From Aquatica leii (taxonomy: Eukaryota > Arthropoda > Insecta > Coleoptera > Lampyridae): 64,000 nt of DNA. Positions 44,465 to 55,959 of the stretch are shown here, piece after piece; position 1 is the stretch's first letter; every line of letters begins with the position of its first letter. The stretch is from contig CM069432.1 in the NCBI GenBank assembly GCA_035610365.1, positions 108,085,529 through 108,149,528 on the forward strand. The letters are read 5' to 3'. The position numbers and the translations under genes were made by a program. The notes below the pieces were generated by a model. That model ran no database searches, was not told the origin of the DNA, and was given only the letters and a program-made list of their open reading frames with translations.

Positions 44465-45382
44465 GTCGTGCAGCGTATTAACGACGTTATATACCGCATC
44501 CGAAAACCGCCCAGAGGCAAGCCAAAAGTGGTCCACGTCGATCGTCTAGCCCCGTTTGCTGGCGATAACCACAATCCGCAAGTTCAGGTCCGAACCAGAG
44601 TAATAAGTAGCAGAACCAGGAATCCAATCGAAGAAATGGAGTTCGAAAAGTTTATGAACTTATACGGAGGTTCTGGAAAAGCTAGGTTCGGAGTTACCAC
44701 CGAGGAACAACAAGACCTGTTCCAGACACAAAAAGATTACGCCATCGCACATTGCGTGAGCGAGGACCTTGACATGTCCAGAGGGGTTGCAGTCGTGTTT
44801 AAAAAGAAGTTTGGCAAGCTAGATGAATTACGAAGACAGCAACCGGCAGTCGGAAAAGTTTTAGGACTACGTGGTGACGGACGTTTCGTTTTCTATTTGG
44901 TCACCAAGAAATACTCACGTGTCAAGCCGTTATACAAAGATCTGTGGCGAACATTATGGACTCTCAAGAGAGAAATGGAGATCCATCATGTTAAGAAATT
45001 GGCAGTACCGAAGCTTGGTTGTGGCTTAGATCAACTGAATTGGAGGACAGTTCGAAACATGTTGGAGGTCGTCTTCCGAGGAACAGGCGTTCAAGTGTTG
45101 GTCTGTAGTTACCAACCAAGAAGAATATTGGGTCAGGAAAAGTCCATTGACTGTTACTTTTATGGTCAAGGAAGTTGCCGAAATGGAGGAAGCTGCCGCT
45201 ATCGCCACGATCCCTTTTACCGGTGTCACATCCAGTCTCCTGTTCTGAGACAGAACAGCCCTAAGAAGGGGGCAGTGAAACATTCAAGAAATATCTTGCA
45301 AATGCAAGAGCCTTCTAGAAGCTGTCTAGAAGATATAGCGAAAAGTAGGGAACGTTCGAGAAGGATTCGCCGATGTCTATAA
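44465..45382 (+). CDS. Integrase C-terminus fused in frame to TARG1-like macro domain and CCCH finger
   Basis: A 304-residue open frame (counted from the GTG at 44468) without any break. Residues 1-30 are the end of integrase (VVHVDRLAPF). About 31-80 form a linker. The macro domain spans about 81-215: DLFQTQKDYAIAHCVSEDLD, then TKK at 146-148 and GCGLD at 184-188. The CCCH finger is C229-x7-C237-x5-C243-x3-H247. A basic tail follows and the stop lies 105 bases inside the LTR. This shows that the module is a continuation of Pol rather than a separate gene. Differences from copy 1 in the module are few and mostly conservative (K/R, Q/E, S/T, V/I). It has no start of its own and no promoter, so this copy is probably silent. 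Confidence 0.87.
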   Translation, partial: VVQRINDVIYRIRKPPRGKPKVVHVDRLAPFAGDNHNPQVQVRTRVISSRTRNPIEEMEFEKFMNLYGGSGKARFGVTTEEQQDLFQTQKDYAIAHCVSEDLDMSRGVAVVFKKKFGKLDELRRQQPAVGKVLGLRGDGRFVFYLVTKKYSRVKPLYKDLWRTLWTLKREMEIHHVKKLAVPKLGCGLDQLNWRTVRNMLEVVFRGTGVQVLVCSYQPRRILGQEKSIDCYFYGQGSCRNGGSCRYRHDPFYRCHIQSPVLRQNSPKKGAVKHSRNILQMQEPSRSCLEDIAKSRERSRRIRRCL

Positions 45383-45733
45383 ATGCCGAACATGGAAATC
45401 GTAGGTCAGTTATTGCTGGAATGTGAATGGATGCAGTATTAAGAAGATTGTGCAAGTGAAGATAAATAAGTGATTAGCACGTGCGACGTTTTAAATAAAT
45501 AACAGTGTACACCGAATCGAGTGAACGTGACCTATAGTGTAAACAAACAATTGTGAAGCTACCCGAGGACGTTATCTTATCTTAAGTGATATAAATTATA
45601 GTGTAAGTGTTTTATTAAATATTATTACATTTAATTAGTTCGGTTAATTTAAAACTGTACATATTCCTAGAATAAGTAAACGTAGTTTTTGTCGTTTTAA
45701 ATAAATTAGTTTTTAATAAATAGATACGTAACA
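45276..45733 (+). repeat. 3' LTR of Gypsy copy 2
   Basis: 458 bp from TGAAACATTC to ACGTAACA, preceded by the polypurine run AAGAAGGGGGCAG. It is clearly closer to the young LTRs than the solo LTR is, but with many substitutions and indels. It includes TATAAATG and a terminal AATAAA. Confidence 0.9.
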
Positions 45734-47188
45734 ATAAGGTATATAAAGCAACGTCACTTGGATATTTTGTTTTTGTAAGCAGCAGTTGTCTTCCAGGCTT
45801 AAAAATATATGGATAATTCTAATTTATGGAATTTGCATCTCTTTAACACTTTGATTTTTAGAAGGTTGAATACCCATTTGTAGTTTTATTAATTTTAATT
45901 ATTTGTTAAATCGAACAATTGAAATTATTACGATATATGAAAATCCTTTCATTTTGTATAAATGCGAAATTTTTTTTATCAAAAATACATACACTTTTCC
46001 TGAAATAGTTTTTAAGGAAGGGTTCTATAGTATTCTTTTTTGCAACAAGTAAATATTCCAAAAGTAATAAAAACTATTAAACACATGTAATATGGCATGC
46101 GCGATGGTATTTACGTATTTGGCGATCGATTCAGCTCCAAGACTGGCGGTCAAGGTTGCCAGGTCTAGGTCACACACAACCCTAAATTTCATATCATTTT
46201 ACTAATAAAGCATCTATTTACTATGTTTAAACACATGTCATGCTATTTTCGTGCAGTTATAATCTATATTGTTAATTATTTATTTTCCAAGAAGTTACAA
46301 TATGTTTTTGTACATTTAAGGATGTAATCGATTAACATCCATCCCGGTTTTATCGTAGGCGTTGCGACCTATTTTCCAAGTTAAATTGTGATATACGTAC
46401 TCAATATATCCAAGGTAATATACAAAACGTGTGTTATTGAAGGGTCAAAAAGTAACGACTAAATTAGGCTACCTATTTCTGTCCATTTAAATATGACCTC
46501 AATTTATTTGCAACATTTATTGATCTTTCAATAAACGCACTGATATTTAACACAAGCGTATGAGATAAATTTTAAATTACATCGTAAAGTAGACAGTCCT
46601 CAAATTCTCCAGTAGTTCCTTTACAATTAGATGAAGCAAAAGTATTTCTGTCTAGTTACTATCAATTTGCTCTGTTTTGAAAAACAAGGTATTTTTATTG
46701 TAATTCGTTCAGTTGACGAATATAAAATCCCATTCGTAATTGTACGATCTCCTATGACGCACAAACTCGTCAAAATAAAGCCCATGCAGCACAGACAGCA
46801 ACGTTCTTAATCAATATGTTTTTTTCCTAAAACAGGATTTTATCTAAGGGTTGCTTTTACTCGAACCAATTTAAAACAGAATTTCCATGTGATCTCACGA
46901 ATTTTCCTAATTGAAAATAAGAGTAGCGTAGCTTTTTTTCTGTGGAATACATTAAATGTACATTTTGTTCTTTTTGGTTGCTTTGTATATTGAATAGGTT
47001 TCAACTATTATTAGGTATGCATAGTTAGAAAAATAATTTGCTTGTTATATCTTTGTTTTTGAATGACGTGTATATACACTCTATGAGATGTATGAATATT
47101 TTTTTAGAAAATAAAAAAGGCACTTTTAAACAAAACTGTAAAAGAATAATAATACATAAAATTTACATGAAACGGTAGGCAGTGGTAT
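45734..47188. other. No gene recognised
   Basis: AT-rich, short ORFs only, and no terminal repeat found. A CAAGACTGGCGGTCAAGG patch near 46140 is the only GC-richer part. Confidence 0.4.
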
Positions 47189-48640
47189 TTATGGTGCGCC
47201 ATTTTTACATTTAATATTAAAATTAAGAATGTATCATAATGTTGCTTATTTCTATGGTATCAATTTTTATTCCAAGTCAATTTTATTTTCCTTAAAAGCT
47301 ACAGGAGCACTTTCAATTTCTTTGAATCATAATATTAATTTGTTTTGTTATAATAACTAAATTTTAGTGATGTTTATTTACATGCGAACTTATATTTCCG
47401 ATGCTGTATAATAACTTAAATTAAGTCTCTAAAATATAATTTTTGGGCTATGGTGTTTTTGAGAAAATTATGTTGAATTTCATTATGATTCATTTTAATT
47501 ATATTTATGTTATTTGTGTATATTACTATTATGTATTTGAAAATAAAAAATAATGTGACAACGACGGCAAGCTTTCATGTGTTGTCAGTGATGCATATAA
47601 TGCGGTAGTTTGTGTAAGGAGAAACACGATTGACTGTACTTTTTATTACCAGTATTGCCAAATTAATTAAAATTATGTAAATACATATTGAAGATTACCG
47701 TCATAGAAATTACGTATAATGAAAATTAGACATAATCATAATGAAACGCCACTTAAATTGATCATCTTAAAAATGAGTTACAACAAAATTAAACATAATT
47801 AAAACTGAATATAATATCTGTAAAGTTTATAAGAAATACATTTAATGGTAAATAACTATAATCGTTTCAAATCAGAAAAATATGAGCAAACTTCTTCTTC
47901 GTCTATGAAACATTTTATAATTAACTTATTTATTATTTTTCCTTTTTTTAAATTGTTTAAAGATTTAAATTTTTCAGTTTATAATAAAAATTGCTTTACA
48001 TAAAAATTAGTTGCAAGAAAATTAAGTAGGATCAAAAAGTATTGACTAGAATAATTTCTAAATAAACATCATACCTAGTCATAAAAATTCACAATCATCT
48101 GAAATAGATTTTATGATTAATTATTTATATTTGAAGTATTTCGTTTAAGTTTCAAATTATTTTGTGCATTTAATATGATCTATTATTATATTAAACCACA
48201 ATTTTATGTCATTTTTTTAAATACAAGTAGGGTATTATTTTTCTTTAAAACATATTAATAATGGAGCATAATATTAAAGTATTTCATTAAAATATCTACA
48301 TTTTGATTATATCTAATTTATTTGTGAAATATTTTACTAGTAGTGCGTTCTGAAATTTATTTTGTGGCAAACATTATATTCCTTATGTTTATTTTTATGA
48401 AGCCTTTATTTTCATGAAGTTTAATTTACTTTATGGTAATTTTCTATGACATCCAGTTGTTATGCATAATGATTTCCATTTTGTTAGTTTTTTTTAATTG
48501 TTCTTTTACATTATGTTTTTATTATTATGGATAATTTTTATTATGATGAATTTTTAATGTTTTTTTTTTATTATGCGTTTGATAATAATAAATGACTTGG
48601 CAACAGCGCTAAAACAGCTGACAGATACACACTTTCGTGT
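47189..48640 (+). mobile_element. Repeat family with GGTGCGCCAT end, copy X
   Basis: The left end TATGGTGCGCCATTTTTACA and the right end ACTTGGCAACAGCG...ACAGCTGA occur together again, inverted and shorter, at 51190-51755. Between them the sequence is AT-rich with no ORF. A partial internal copy of the right end near 47560 suggests a composite. The edges are approximate. Confidence 0.5.
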
Positions 48641-48815
48641 CTTTCAACCAAAGATAATGTAAGGAAGATGCAGCACTCCGTGTATAAAAAATGGTATGAT
48701 TTTTCCGATACTATCGACATCTATGTTTGACCCAAGAACTATTTTTTTTTAAATTATAGATATCTACACAATACTACCGTGACGTCATCTCAAGGTTATA
48801 TTAATTAACATTATA

Positions 48816-49411
48816 CAGTCGAACTCCTATATAGTGATGTTCAAAATTCCCTTCAAAAACATCATTATATAGAAACTTCATTGTATAGAATTTATACTTA
48901 AAAAATAAAACACAAATTTAAACGTACATAAGAAATACATATTAATTATAAACACTTTCGTTTTGTCATTTTTAACGAACTTTACACTTAAACAACTTAA
49001 AACGAAAAAATTGCAAATGAAACGTGTTCAATAACATGACAATGCATTTCAAAACTCGAAGGAAATCCTATAATCCTCTAAACAATTCATGCATTTATGT
49101 CGTTTACAAATGTACAGAATTTTTACTACCATTAGTAAACCTTTCTGTATTGTAAATTAAGAAGTCTTATAATCCGCTTATCCGTTTAACAATGCGGTAT
49201 TGTAAAGGTAAAGTAAAATGTACGTGATTCCAAGAAAACTTTAAGTAGTTGGGTAACATTTTCTTTGAAAAAGATCATAATATAGAATTTGAACATCATA
49301 TTTTAGAGGTGTTTTTACACGCATTTTAACCCGAAGGTCAATATCCTAAAGAAAACATCACTAAATGGAAAAAATCATTAAATAGAAGTTCATTGAATGG
49401 AGGTCCGACTG
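48816..49411. mobile_element. Pogo/Tigger-type MITE, 596 bp
   Basis: The ends CAGTCGAACTCC and (inverted) CAGTCGGACCTCC are flanked by TA (48814-48815 and 49412-49413). CAGTCGRACCTCC-like ends are typical of pogo/Tigger elements. No transposase is left. Confidence 0.78.
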
Positions 49412-50208
49412 TATATAATAATAATATACATTTAAATTTTATAAATAAAACAATTATTTTAATGTAAAATACTATTTATTTATGTAAAAATTATTAACAA
49501 AATCAACATAAGACATAAAAAAATGTATAGACAACATTGTTATAAGCAATGCGTAGGATTTACTTAAATAACTAGTTTTGGGTAATACGTAAATTCTATT
49601 AAAAAATGAATGTTTCTTATTAATCAAATGGTTTCTATGTAAACGATTAATTTTCAATTTTTGCAATTAAAATTCCCATTGATTAGAAAGAAACATGAGT
49701 ATCATTTTTGAATTAATTAATAATTTAAAAATAATTTTGAAAAAACTACGAACAGAATAAAGGCAATTCATAAAGTCCACTAAGAATTATATTTATCTCG
49801 AGGGAGTGCAAGGACGTATGTGAATTATGGATAGAAATTTGTCAATTATGAGATGAAGGTGCGTTTTTTCTCTAACAACTAAGTTGGTGGAAATTGAAAG
49901 GACTGTCGGTGAATTCTAAAAAACTTGAAAAAAAGAAAAAACGATTGCTATAAACTTGAATAATAAAATAGGATTTGGGATAAACGAAAAAGGATCCGTA
50001 ATATTTGTATATAATTCAAGATTTAAGCACCTCTGCTTGTTTGTGAATCAATAGAGGCACTAAACGCAGAAACAATTGCGAATTCGATGAAGTTTAAGTT
50101 GTGAACAAAGAAAGATCTGTAAGGCAGGCAATAAATTCGAAAAACATTGCACACCTAGAGTATTTTTTGAATTTTTGTTTTTAATTAATCTAGATTTAAT
50201 ATTATAAA

Positions 50209-50737
50209 TTACCCTTTTCTGTTTTCTAATAATATTTTGTAATTTTCTTGTTTTTCACTCACTTGACGAATGTTGATATCGATTTCTACAAATTACGAAA
50301 GTAATAAATCTGTTATATCTACAATGTCATTACTTACTTGATTGCTGTGAAGTGCCTGCTACTTTATTGGTAGCTATTTTCGTACGCAGAAGCCTTGCAG
50401 CACACTCAGCAGAAGGGACAATTTTGCTAGAAGTTTTTGTATTGTACTGCAACATTTGAACGTGGAGTACCAACTCGAGTTTGTCCACTCTCTTCACATG
50501 TTCCTGTTTAAAATAAATAGTTATGCATAGTAAATAAAGCATGTATTTAATCGTACCATTCCATTCGGAATTGCATTGCGACACAATTTAGTAGCATCCA
50601 CCAATGCAATACATTGGCAATCAGTAGCGCACAAATAATTTCTTAATGTGTTAAATGGTTTAAGTTTTAAATCGTCGATGCACCATTTCCAACCACAAGT
50701 CCCAATGGTGCTTAATTCTAATTCGAATGCAATCGAT
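50209..50737 (-). CDS. Three 3' exons of an unidentified gene
   Basis: Exons 50737-50557, 50503-50338 and 50285-50209 join in phase through GT-AG introns of 53 and 52 bp. Acceptors are CTTCTAG, TTAAACAG and TTTGTAG; donors are GTACGA and GTAAGT. The product begins SIAFELELSTIGTCGWKWCI and includes LCATDCQCIALVDATKLC. It then reads EHVKRVDKLELVLHVQMLQY in exon 2 and ends NYKILLENRKG at TAA 50211-50209. Exon 1 is cysteine-rich; exons 2-3 are basic and helical. Correct phases over three exons and no stops argue for a real gene. I do not recognise the family. The 5' end was not found: the sequence just upstream of 50737 looks like an intron whose donor-side exon has stops in the needed frame. Confidence 0.6.
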
Positions 50738-51189
50738 CTAGAAGATTATTGAATTAATAGCCTATCAATTTACATTATCTATTAAAACGTACCTTATTTA
50801 TTGTCCTTAAATTAATTTTACACTAACAAAATCATACATACAATAAACTTTCACAACCACGTTTATTATTTGCGGTTAACAAAAAAAAGTTGATACAGCA
50901 AAATAAATGCTGAATAGGCTGAATAAACGCGAAATAAATTTGAAATAAACTGTTCGCGAATGACATCATTGAAAGGTTTGCATCTTAGCTGTAAATAATC
51001 ATAAATGTCAAAATAATTCCCGGTGCACTCATAGATGGCTCAGAAAATCGTGTTGTACATAAAATTTGTATGAAGCGAATACCCCCTGGTTTCAACTGTT
51101 TAGTGTTTCGTCAAAGTATTTAACTTTGATTAATTGTTGCAAATCTAAAAAAAGAAAAGGCATAAACCGCACAAACTTTATGGATATAG

Positions 51190-51755
51190 CGCAAGTCACA
51201 AGCCACAAACGCAAGCGTGCATCAGCTGTTTGTTACGCTGTTGCCAAGTTATTTTTTATTATCAAATACATAATGGAATTAATCATAATAAAAATTAAAC
51301 ACAAAAAAAAGGTCATAGTAAAAAATTAACTTAATGAAAATTATTCTACATAACAATTGGATGTTATCGAAAATAACCATAAAATAAATTTAACGTAATG
51401 GGAAAGAAACACAAAAATAATATTCATAGAAATATTATAACAAGAAAGATACTGTGTAATCTTAAATTATAAATGAAATGTAAGTACAACAGCATCAGTA
51501 AAATAAGTTCTCATATAAACAGGAATCACAAAAATGTAACTATTTTAATAAAACACATTAATGTTATGATGTTTTATATTATGATTTAAAGAAATTCTAC
51601 GTGCTCGTGTAGCTTTTAAACAAAGGAAAATAAAATTAACATGGAATAAAAATTGATATCATACAAATAAGTAACAACAAACAAGAACTTAATAGTAAAT
51701 AATTTCTCATGATGCATTCTTAATTTTAATAGTAAATGTAGAAATGGCGCACCAT
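51190..51755 (-). mobile_element. Repeat family with GGTGCGCCAT end, copy Y
   Basis: This is the reverse orientation of copy X (47189-48640) with a large internal deletion: TATGGTGCGCCATTTCTAC at the right edge and AACTTGGCAACAGCG...ACAGCTGATG at the left. The ORF at 51066-51329 overlaps its end and is probably not real. Confidence 0.5.
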
Positions 51756-52446
51756 ATAATACCTTACGCATATCTACTCAAAATTTCATTTAATCTTACT
51801 AAACGTATTTCTTTGCGAAATTGTCGGTGCACTTACCATACATCAAATGCTTACAAATATATAACGACCCTTGTGTGTATTTAATGTTAAATACTTATGG
51901 TCTTCTGGTTTTACTTAAATTAATTTTTAGGATTTATCTCTACCCGCTATTTGTTCTCCAACGTTTTCAAATTCTATCATTTATATAATTTGGATTTGAT
52001 TTTGAAATTTTCACAGACGAATTGAATTATTTAGTTTGACATCTGGCTCAACAGGCATTGTTGAATCAGAAGTATAGGTACTCCTTTTTTTGAGTAATTT
52101 AATTGTATTGATTTATAATTTCTATTGAAATTTGGATTATTTGTTTGTTATTATTATTTTTTTTATCGACCAGATAGACATTTGTAGTATGCAATCTTGT
52201 AGTATTGCTCTGATAAGTTTCCATATCATGGGCAACATTCACAGTTTTATTCAACATACATTTTCGTACTTCTCACAAACGACGTCGTAATTGTTGCGAC
52301 CGTGTAGCCTCATAATGAATTGATTTTGAATAGCATTCGTCAAGTAATTATAAAGCTTGAACGTTGTTTCTAGTTTTTGTAGAGGTGTTAAAAAGTCGTT
52401 CCTCGCTTTTGTGATGCTTTTCCTGTCATTACTAGTGAGTAGAATG

Positions 52447-52504
52447 AGGGGGATTTCTTATCAGCTAATTAGTCATCGCTAATTAACTGATAGGAAAACC
52501 CCCT
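52447..52504. repeat. 58-bp hairpin
   Basis: AGGGGGATTTCTTATCAG...CTAATTAG pairs with CTAATTAACTGATAGG...CCCCCT around TCATCG, with few mismatches. It is a strong cruciform candidate. Alone it may be a tiny MITE. Confidence 0.7.
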
Positions 52505-52601
52505 AATAACTTTATAATGACCTCACTGTTGACCTCGGCGATAACGTGGACAAGCGTTTTTCGTGAAAGTTTTTTTCTATCACATTTTTCTTTTTCATTT
52601 A

Positions 52602-53186
52602 TAGAAGTATCGAGAGCGATGTCTACGCGTGACGTCAGCGCGTCACATGATCTCGGCAGAATAAATCGAGCGATCGAGCAATCCTATACATTTAGTATCC
52701 TTGAATGAAATCGAGGAAAAAACTTCAAAAAAATTATAGAATGCTAGGAAGTCAATACAAACGTGTAAATATCATTTCAAAGTTGGTAGGACAAAAAAAA
52801 ATTTTTTTTTTAATTGTCTACTGTATAATACTTAGTATTTTCACTAATATTTCTTTTAAGCAAATAAAATTATAAGCTTTCTGAAAAGATTTTTTTCTTC
52901 AATTTGAAAATTTAAAAAAAATCCTTATAGGAAAGTCGTGTGGTGACCGTAACAGTTTTTTTAATGGAACGGTCTGTGTACATACTAGGATTTCAATTAA
53001 AATGCAGTATTCCAGGTAGTAGGTTGAGTAATACGAATTACATTTGTCACTAGTCTGTCAATAGCCAACAACAATGGTTGATACCAAGGATACTAAATGA
53101 ATAGGATTGCTAGATCGCTCTATTTATTTTGCAGAGATCATGTAACGCGCTGACGTCACGCGTAGACCTTGCTCTCGATACTTCTA
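52602..53186. mobile_element. 585-bp MITE with ~105-bp inverted arms and TTA duplication
   Basis: The arms 52602-52706 and about 53080-53186 are inverted repeats starting TAGAAGTATCGAGAGC. TTA flanks both sides (52599-52601 and 53187-53189), as in PIF/Harbinger-derived MITEs. Each arm contains GTGACGTCAGCGCG, which includes a perfect TGACGTCA palindrome (CREB/ATF-type site). The interior is T-rich with no ORF. Confidence 0.8.
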
Positions 53187-53562
53187 TTACAATCTGTACT
53201 AAGATGCACGTTAAAAGTCTTCTAATTATTTTATTTCAGTAAATTTGACAACTTTTGATTTAATAAGCAATGGCAATAGTGTTCATAATCGAAATATTTT
53301 TTTTTTATTAATTAGTTTTGTTGAATTTTTTTATGATTTATAATTTTTTAAAGGTATATTTTCACTTGAACGAAAGGAAACTTTTACAAAAAATTAATCT
53401 CGTTTGCTGTTTGATGGATTCATTTTTAAATTGAACTATAGAAAAATTGCTATTCATTTTATAATTTTCGGACAAAATAAAATGTCCTATTAACGGTTAA
53501 ATAAATGTATTCAAATTTAAGGTTGACAAAATAAATAAAAAATAACATAACACACTACAAAT

Positions 53563-54053
53563 TTATTTTGAAATTTTATTTAATTTTCTTCGTTTTATTC
53601 TTTCTTCATCGGTTTCTTGAGCTGGTGTATTCGCTCTTTTCTTTCCACTTCTTTTTTCACTAAGCTTTATATTTTGATAGTTCATTCTGATAATGGTAAT
53701 GTTTTCTTTTTCTTAATTTTAATGCTTAATTTTTTTACAACTTGTGGGCCTTTTTTTAAAGAATCACCGTGGAAATGTTCGAAGTAGTGATTCTATTTTT
53801 GGCGTATTGTTGACAATTTTTATGTATCTACATGAAAAAATTTGGTGTACTCAATTTTGGGGATTTGGGGGTAGGGGTCCAATTGTGAAATCCATTTCCT
53901 CCAATCCACTTATTTTAAATATTATTTATAGTTATAGTCAAATTATATAAAAAACTATATTTTAAAATAATACTTGCCAAACACTGTGTCATCGGCTGCT
54001 GGAGTTTGGCTCAGCTTGGCGGACTTGGCAATATTGGCTGCAGTCTTCAGGTG
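53563..54053 (-). CDS. Two 3' exons of an unidentified, probably nuclear, protein gene
   Basis: Exon 54053-53974 starts after TATTTAG and reads HLKTAANIAKSAKLSQTPAA then DDTVFGK, with donor GTATTA. The last exon, 53686-53563, follows ATTATCAG. The split codon AA+A gives Lys, and the frame goes on MNYQNIKLSEKRSGKKRANT to LNKISK and TAA (53565-53563), which overlaps an AATAAA signal. The last 40 residues are very basic (SEKRSGKKR, RIKRRK), resembling nuclear localisation signals. DDTVFGK recalls HINT proteins, but no HIT domain follows. The 5' exons lie to the right and were not found. I do not recognise the family. Confidence 0.5.
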
Positions 54054-55959
54054 CTAAATAAGGAGTTTTTGATTGGAAGATATATATAATTATAGCCAAT
54101 TCGTTCCAAATATACGGGTTTCCATTTAAAAAAAATGTAGATGACGTCATAGCTCGGAAACGAAACACATCCGAAGAAATTTTCTCAAACTTTATTATTT
54201 GGGAATAATGAATCTATTCTATTCTTTACCAGCTCACTCTATATTTGTTTTTTTTATTACAAATAGTCAGTGTAATAATATGTTACAAGCTATAGGTCTT
54301 ACGAACCTTGCACGGCCAACTCACACAGTCGGAGATAGGAGAGGTTCAAATAAATAAGACTTCGATAATGCATCGAAACATACAGCCAAAAACGTGTCCG
54401 AACGTGCCTAGACGTGCTATCAAATTAAGAACATGTGATGAATAAACTACAAGAAATGCGTTTTTCGATTAGAATTTTATTTCCATTAACGCCGATGTTA
54501 TAAGATTCAGAGCAATTAAGAGGTTATAGCATCACAAGCACGAATTTTAAGTACTTGACGGTTTGACGTCTTGACAGGAAATGAAATAAAACTAAACTCG
54601 GCAGAGGGCGTCAAAAACAGAAATCTAACTTGAAGGTAATGAATATACAGGATATTAGGTCATGAAATTTTTGCACGTAACAAATAGTTAACGTTTACAT
54701 TATTCAAACTCGGAGCTTTATTTGCTGTACATTTCTTATTTAATTTATATAAACTTTATGTGGTGAAGTTCATTTCTAAAATCATTAATTTTTCTGTTTT
54801 GTTTATTTGCTTACAATGTGTTGCCCAACTCGAGGGTTTAGTATATCTAGAATTGGATTTGCCGATTTCTTATAACGGTGATATTTAGTTCTTGTTAGTT
54901 TATATGTGTTCTTTCAGTGGTGCAGAGGTGTGAACGAGCACCTGTAGTTATTCTCGTTCTGGCACCTTATTAATCGATTATAATATGCTGATTTGTTCTA
55001 GTTGTTTTACCAACACTAATTTTCGATATCAGTACACAGTTGAAGTACTTCAGCCAAGTGCACGTTACAATAGTTTAATGTTAAGCGCTGATAGTAGATA
55101 ACTAATGAGAACATAAGTATATTATTACGTTTTATTTTAAATTATACCCTCAATTAATTCCTAAATGTGTTTTTTAACAATAAATTGTCTGGTACATACA
55201 TAGTATATCGATTGTAATACAAAAAGCGCAATTCAATCACTTAATTATGTAGAACAAGGCTAAAAACAATGCCCATTTAATTATTATAAAAAATAATATA
55301 ATGTATATTTACTACATTTTTTCCTGGGTCGTGGCGCTGTAATCGTATTTTGCCGGAAACTTGCTATTATGCGACTTAAAAATATCTCATTATTTTATAG
55401 TTACCAATACGTCAAATGTCATTTTATTTCAGCTTCGATTTGCGATCTTTATATATTTTTCTCATATTTATCTTGACTACTGGTGTTTTATTGCGTGTTT
55501 AAAGTCTTTGTCAAGGCTATTCTTAATTTTTAAAACAATAGCTTTGAATAAAAGAGTTATTCACAGTCAAGAACGTGAGATTATATATAACGTTTATAAA
55601 TGTATGTTAACAATGGCAATTGTCGATTTCTTCGAACAACCTCCTAGAAAAAGTGAAAGCGAATCCTGAAAAATCTGTACACGTTAAATTCTCTTCGACT
55701 AGGAAAACTATTAATAAAGAAATCGCAAAATTATCCGCATCCAAATTAGAAGAGGAAATTATAAGACGAATTATTTATACTCACGAAGAGAAAAGTTTAC
55801 TGTAATAAAGCAAAAACTGATTTATTTCATGCAAATAGGCTATTGGTTTTGAGTCAAGCTAATGTACGCTTTAAAATTTTCATTTTATTAGAACAACTAT
55901 TTTGAAAAAGAATGTATAGATTTTATAATATATCAATTTAAGAAAGCGCGTTTAGACAC
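54054..55959. other. No clear gene; possible transposase fragment at 55540-55805
   Basis: Two overlapping ORFs near 55540-55805 (KRVIHSQEREIIYNVYKCM, then NKEIAKLSASKLEEEIIRR) resemble the N-terminal region of insect DD82E-type transposases, but the match is short and there is a frameshift. The rest is AT-rich and unrecognised. Confidence 0.3.

Larger units (their letters stand above)
44465..45733 (+). mobile_element. 5'-truncated Gypsy element, copy 2
   Basis: Homology to the full-length element begins abruptly at 44465 within the integrase GPY/F region and runs through the macro-CCCH module, polypurine tract and 3' LTR. The left break shows no LTR and no matching duplication, so the 5' part was deleted. 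Confidence 0.88.

Noticed and set aside
43882..45733. One Gypsy element with inverted LTRs (autointegration product)
   Set aside because: The left LTR has its own ACAC duplication on both sides and a different divergence, so it is an independent solo LTR.
53974..54053. HINT/HIT-family gene, because of DDTVFGK
   Set aside because: The phase-compatible next exon encodes a short basic tail and a stop, with no HIT domain. The motif similarity is only seven residues.
55361..55805. Intact transposase gene
   Set aside because: Only a short N-terminal-like segment with a frameshift is present and no DDE motifs follow.
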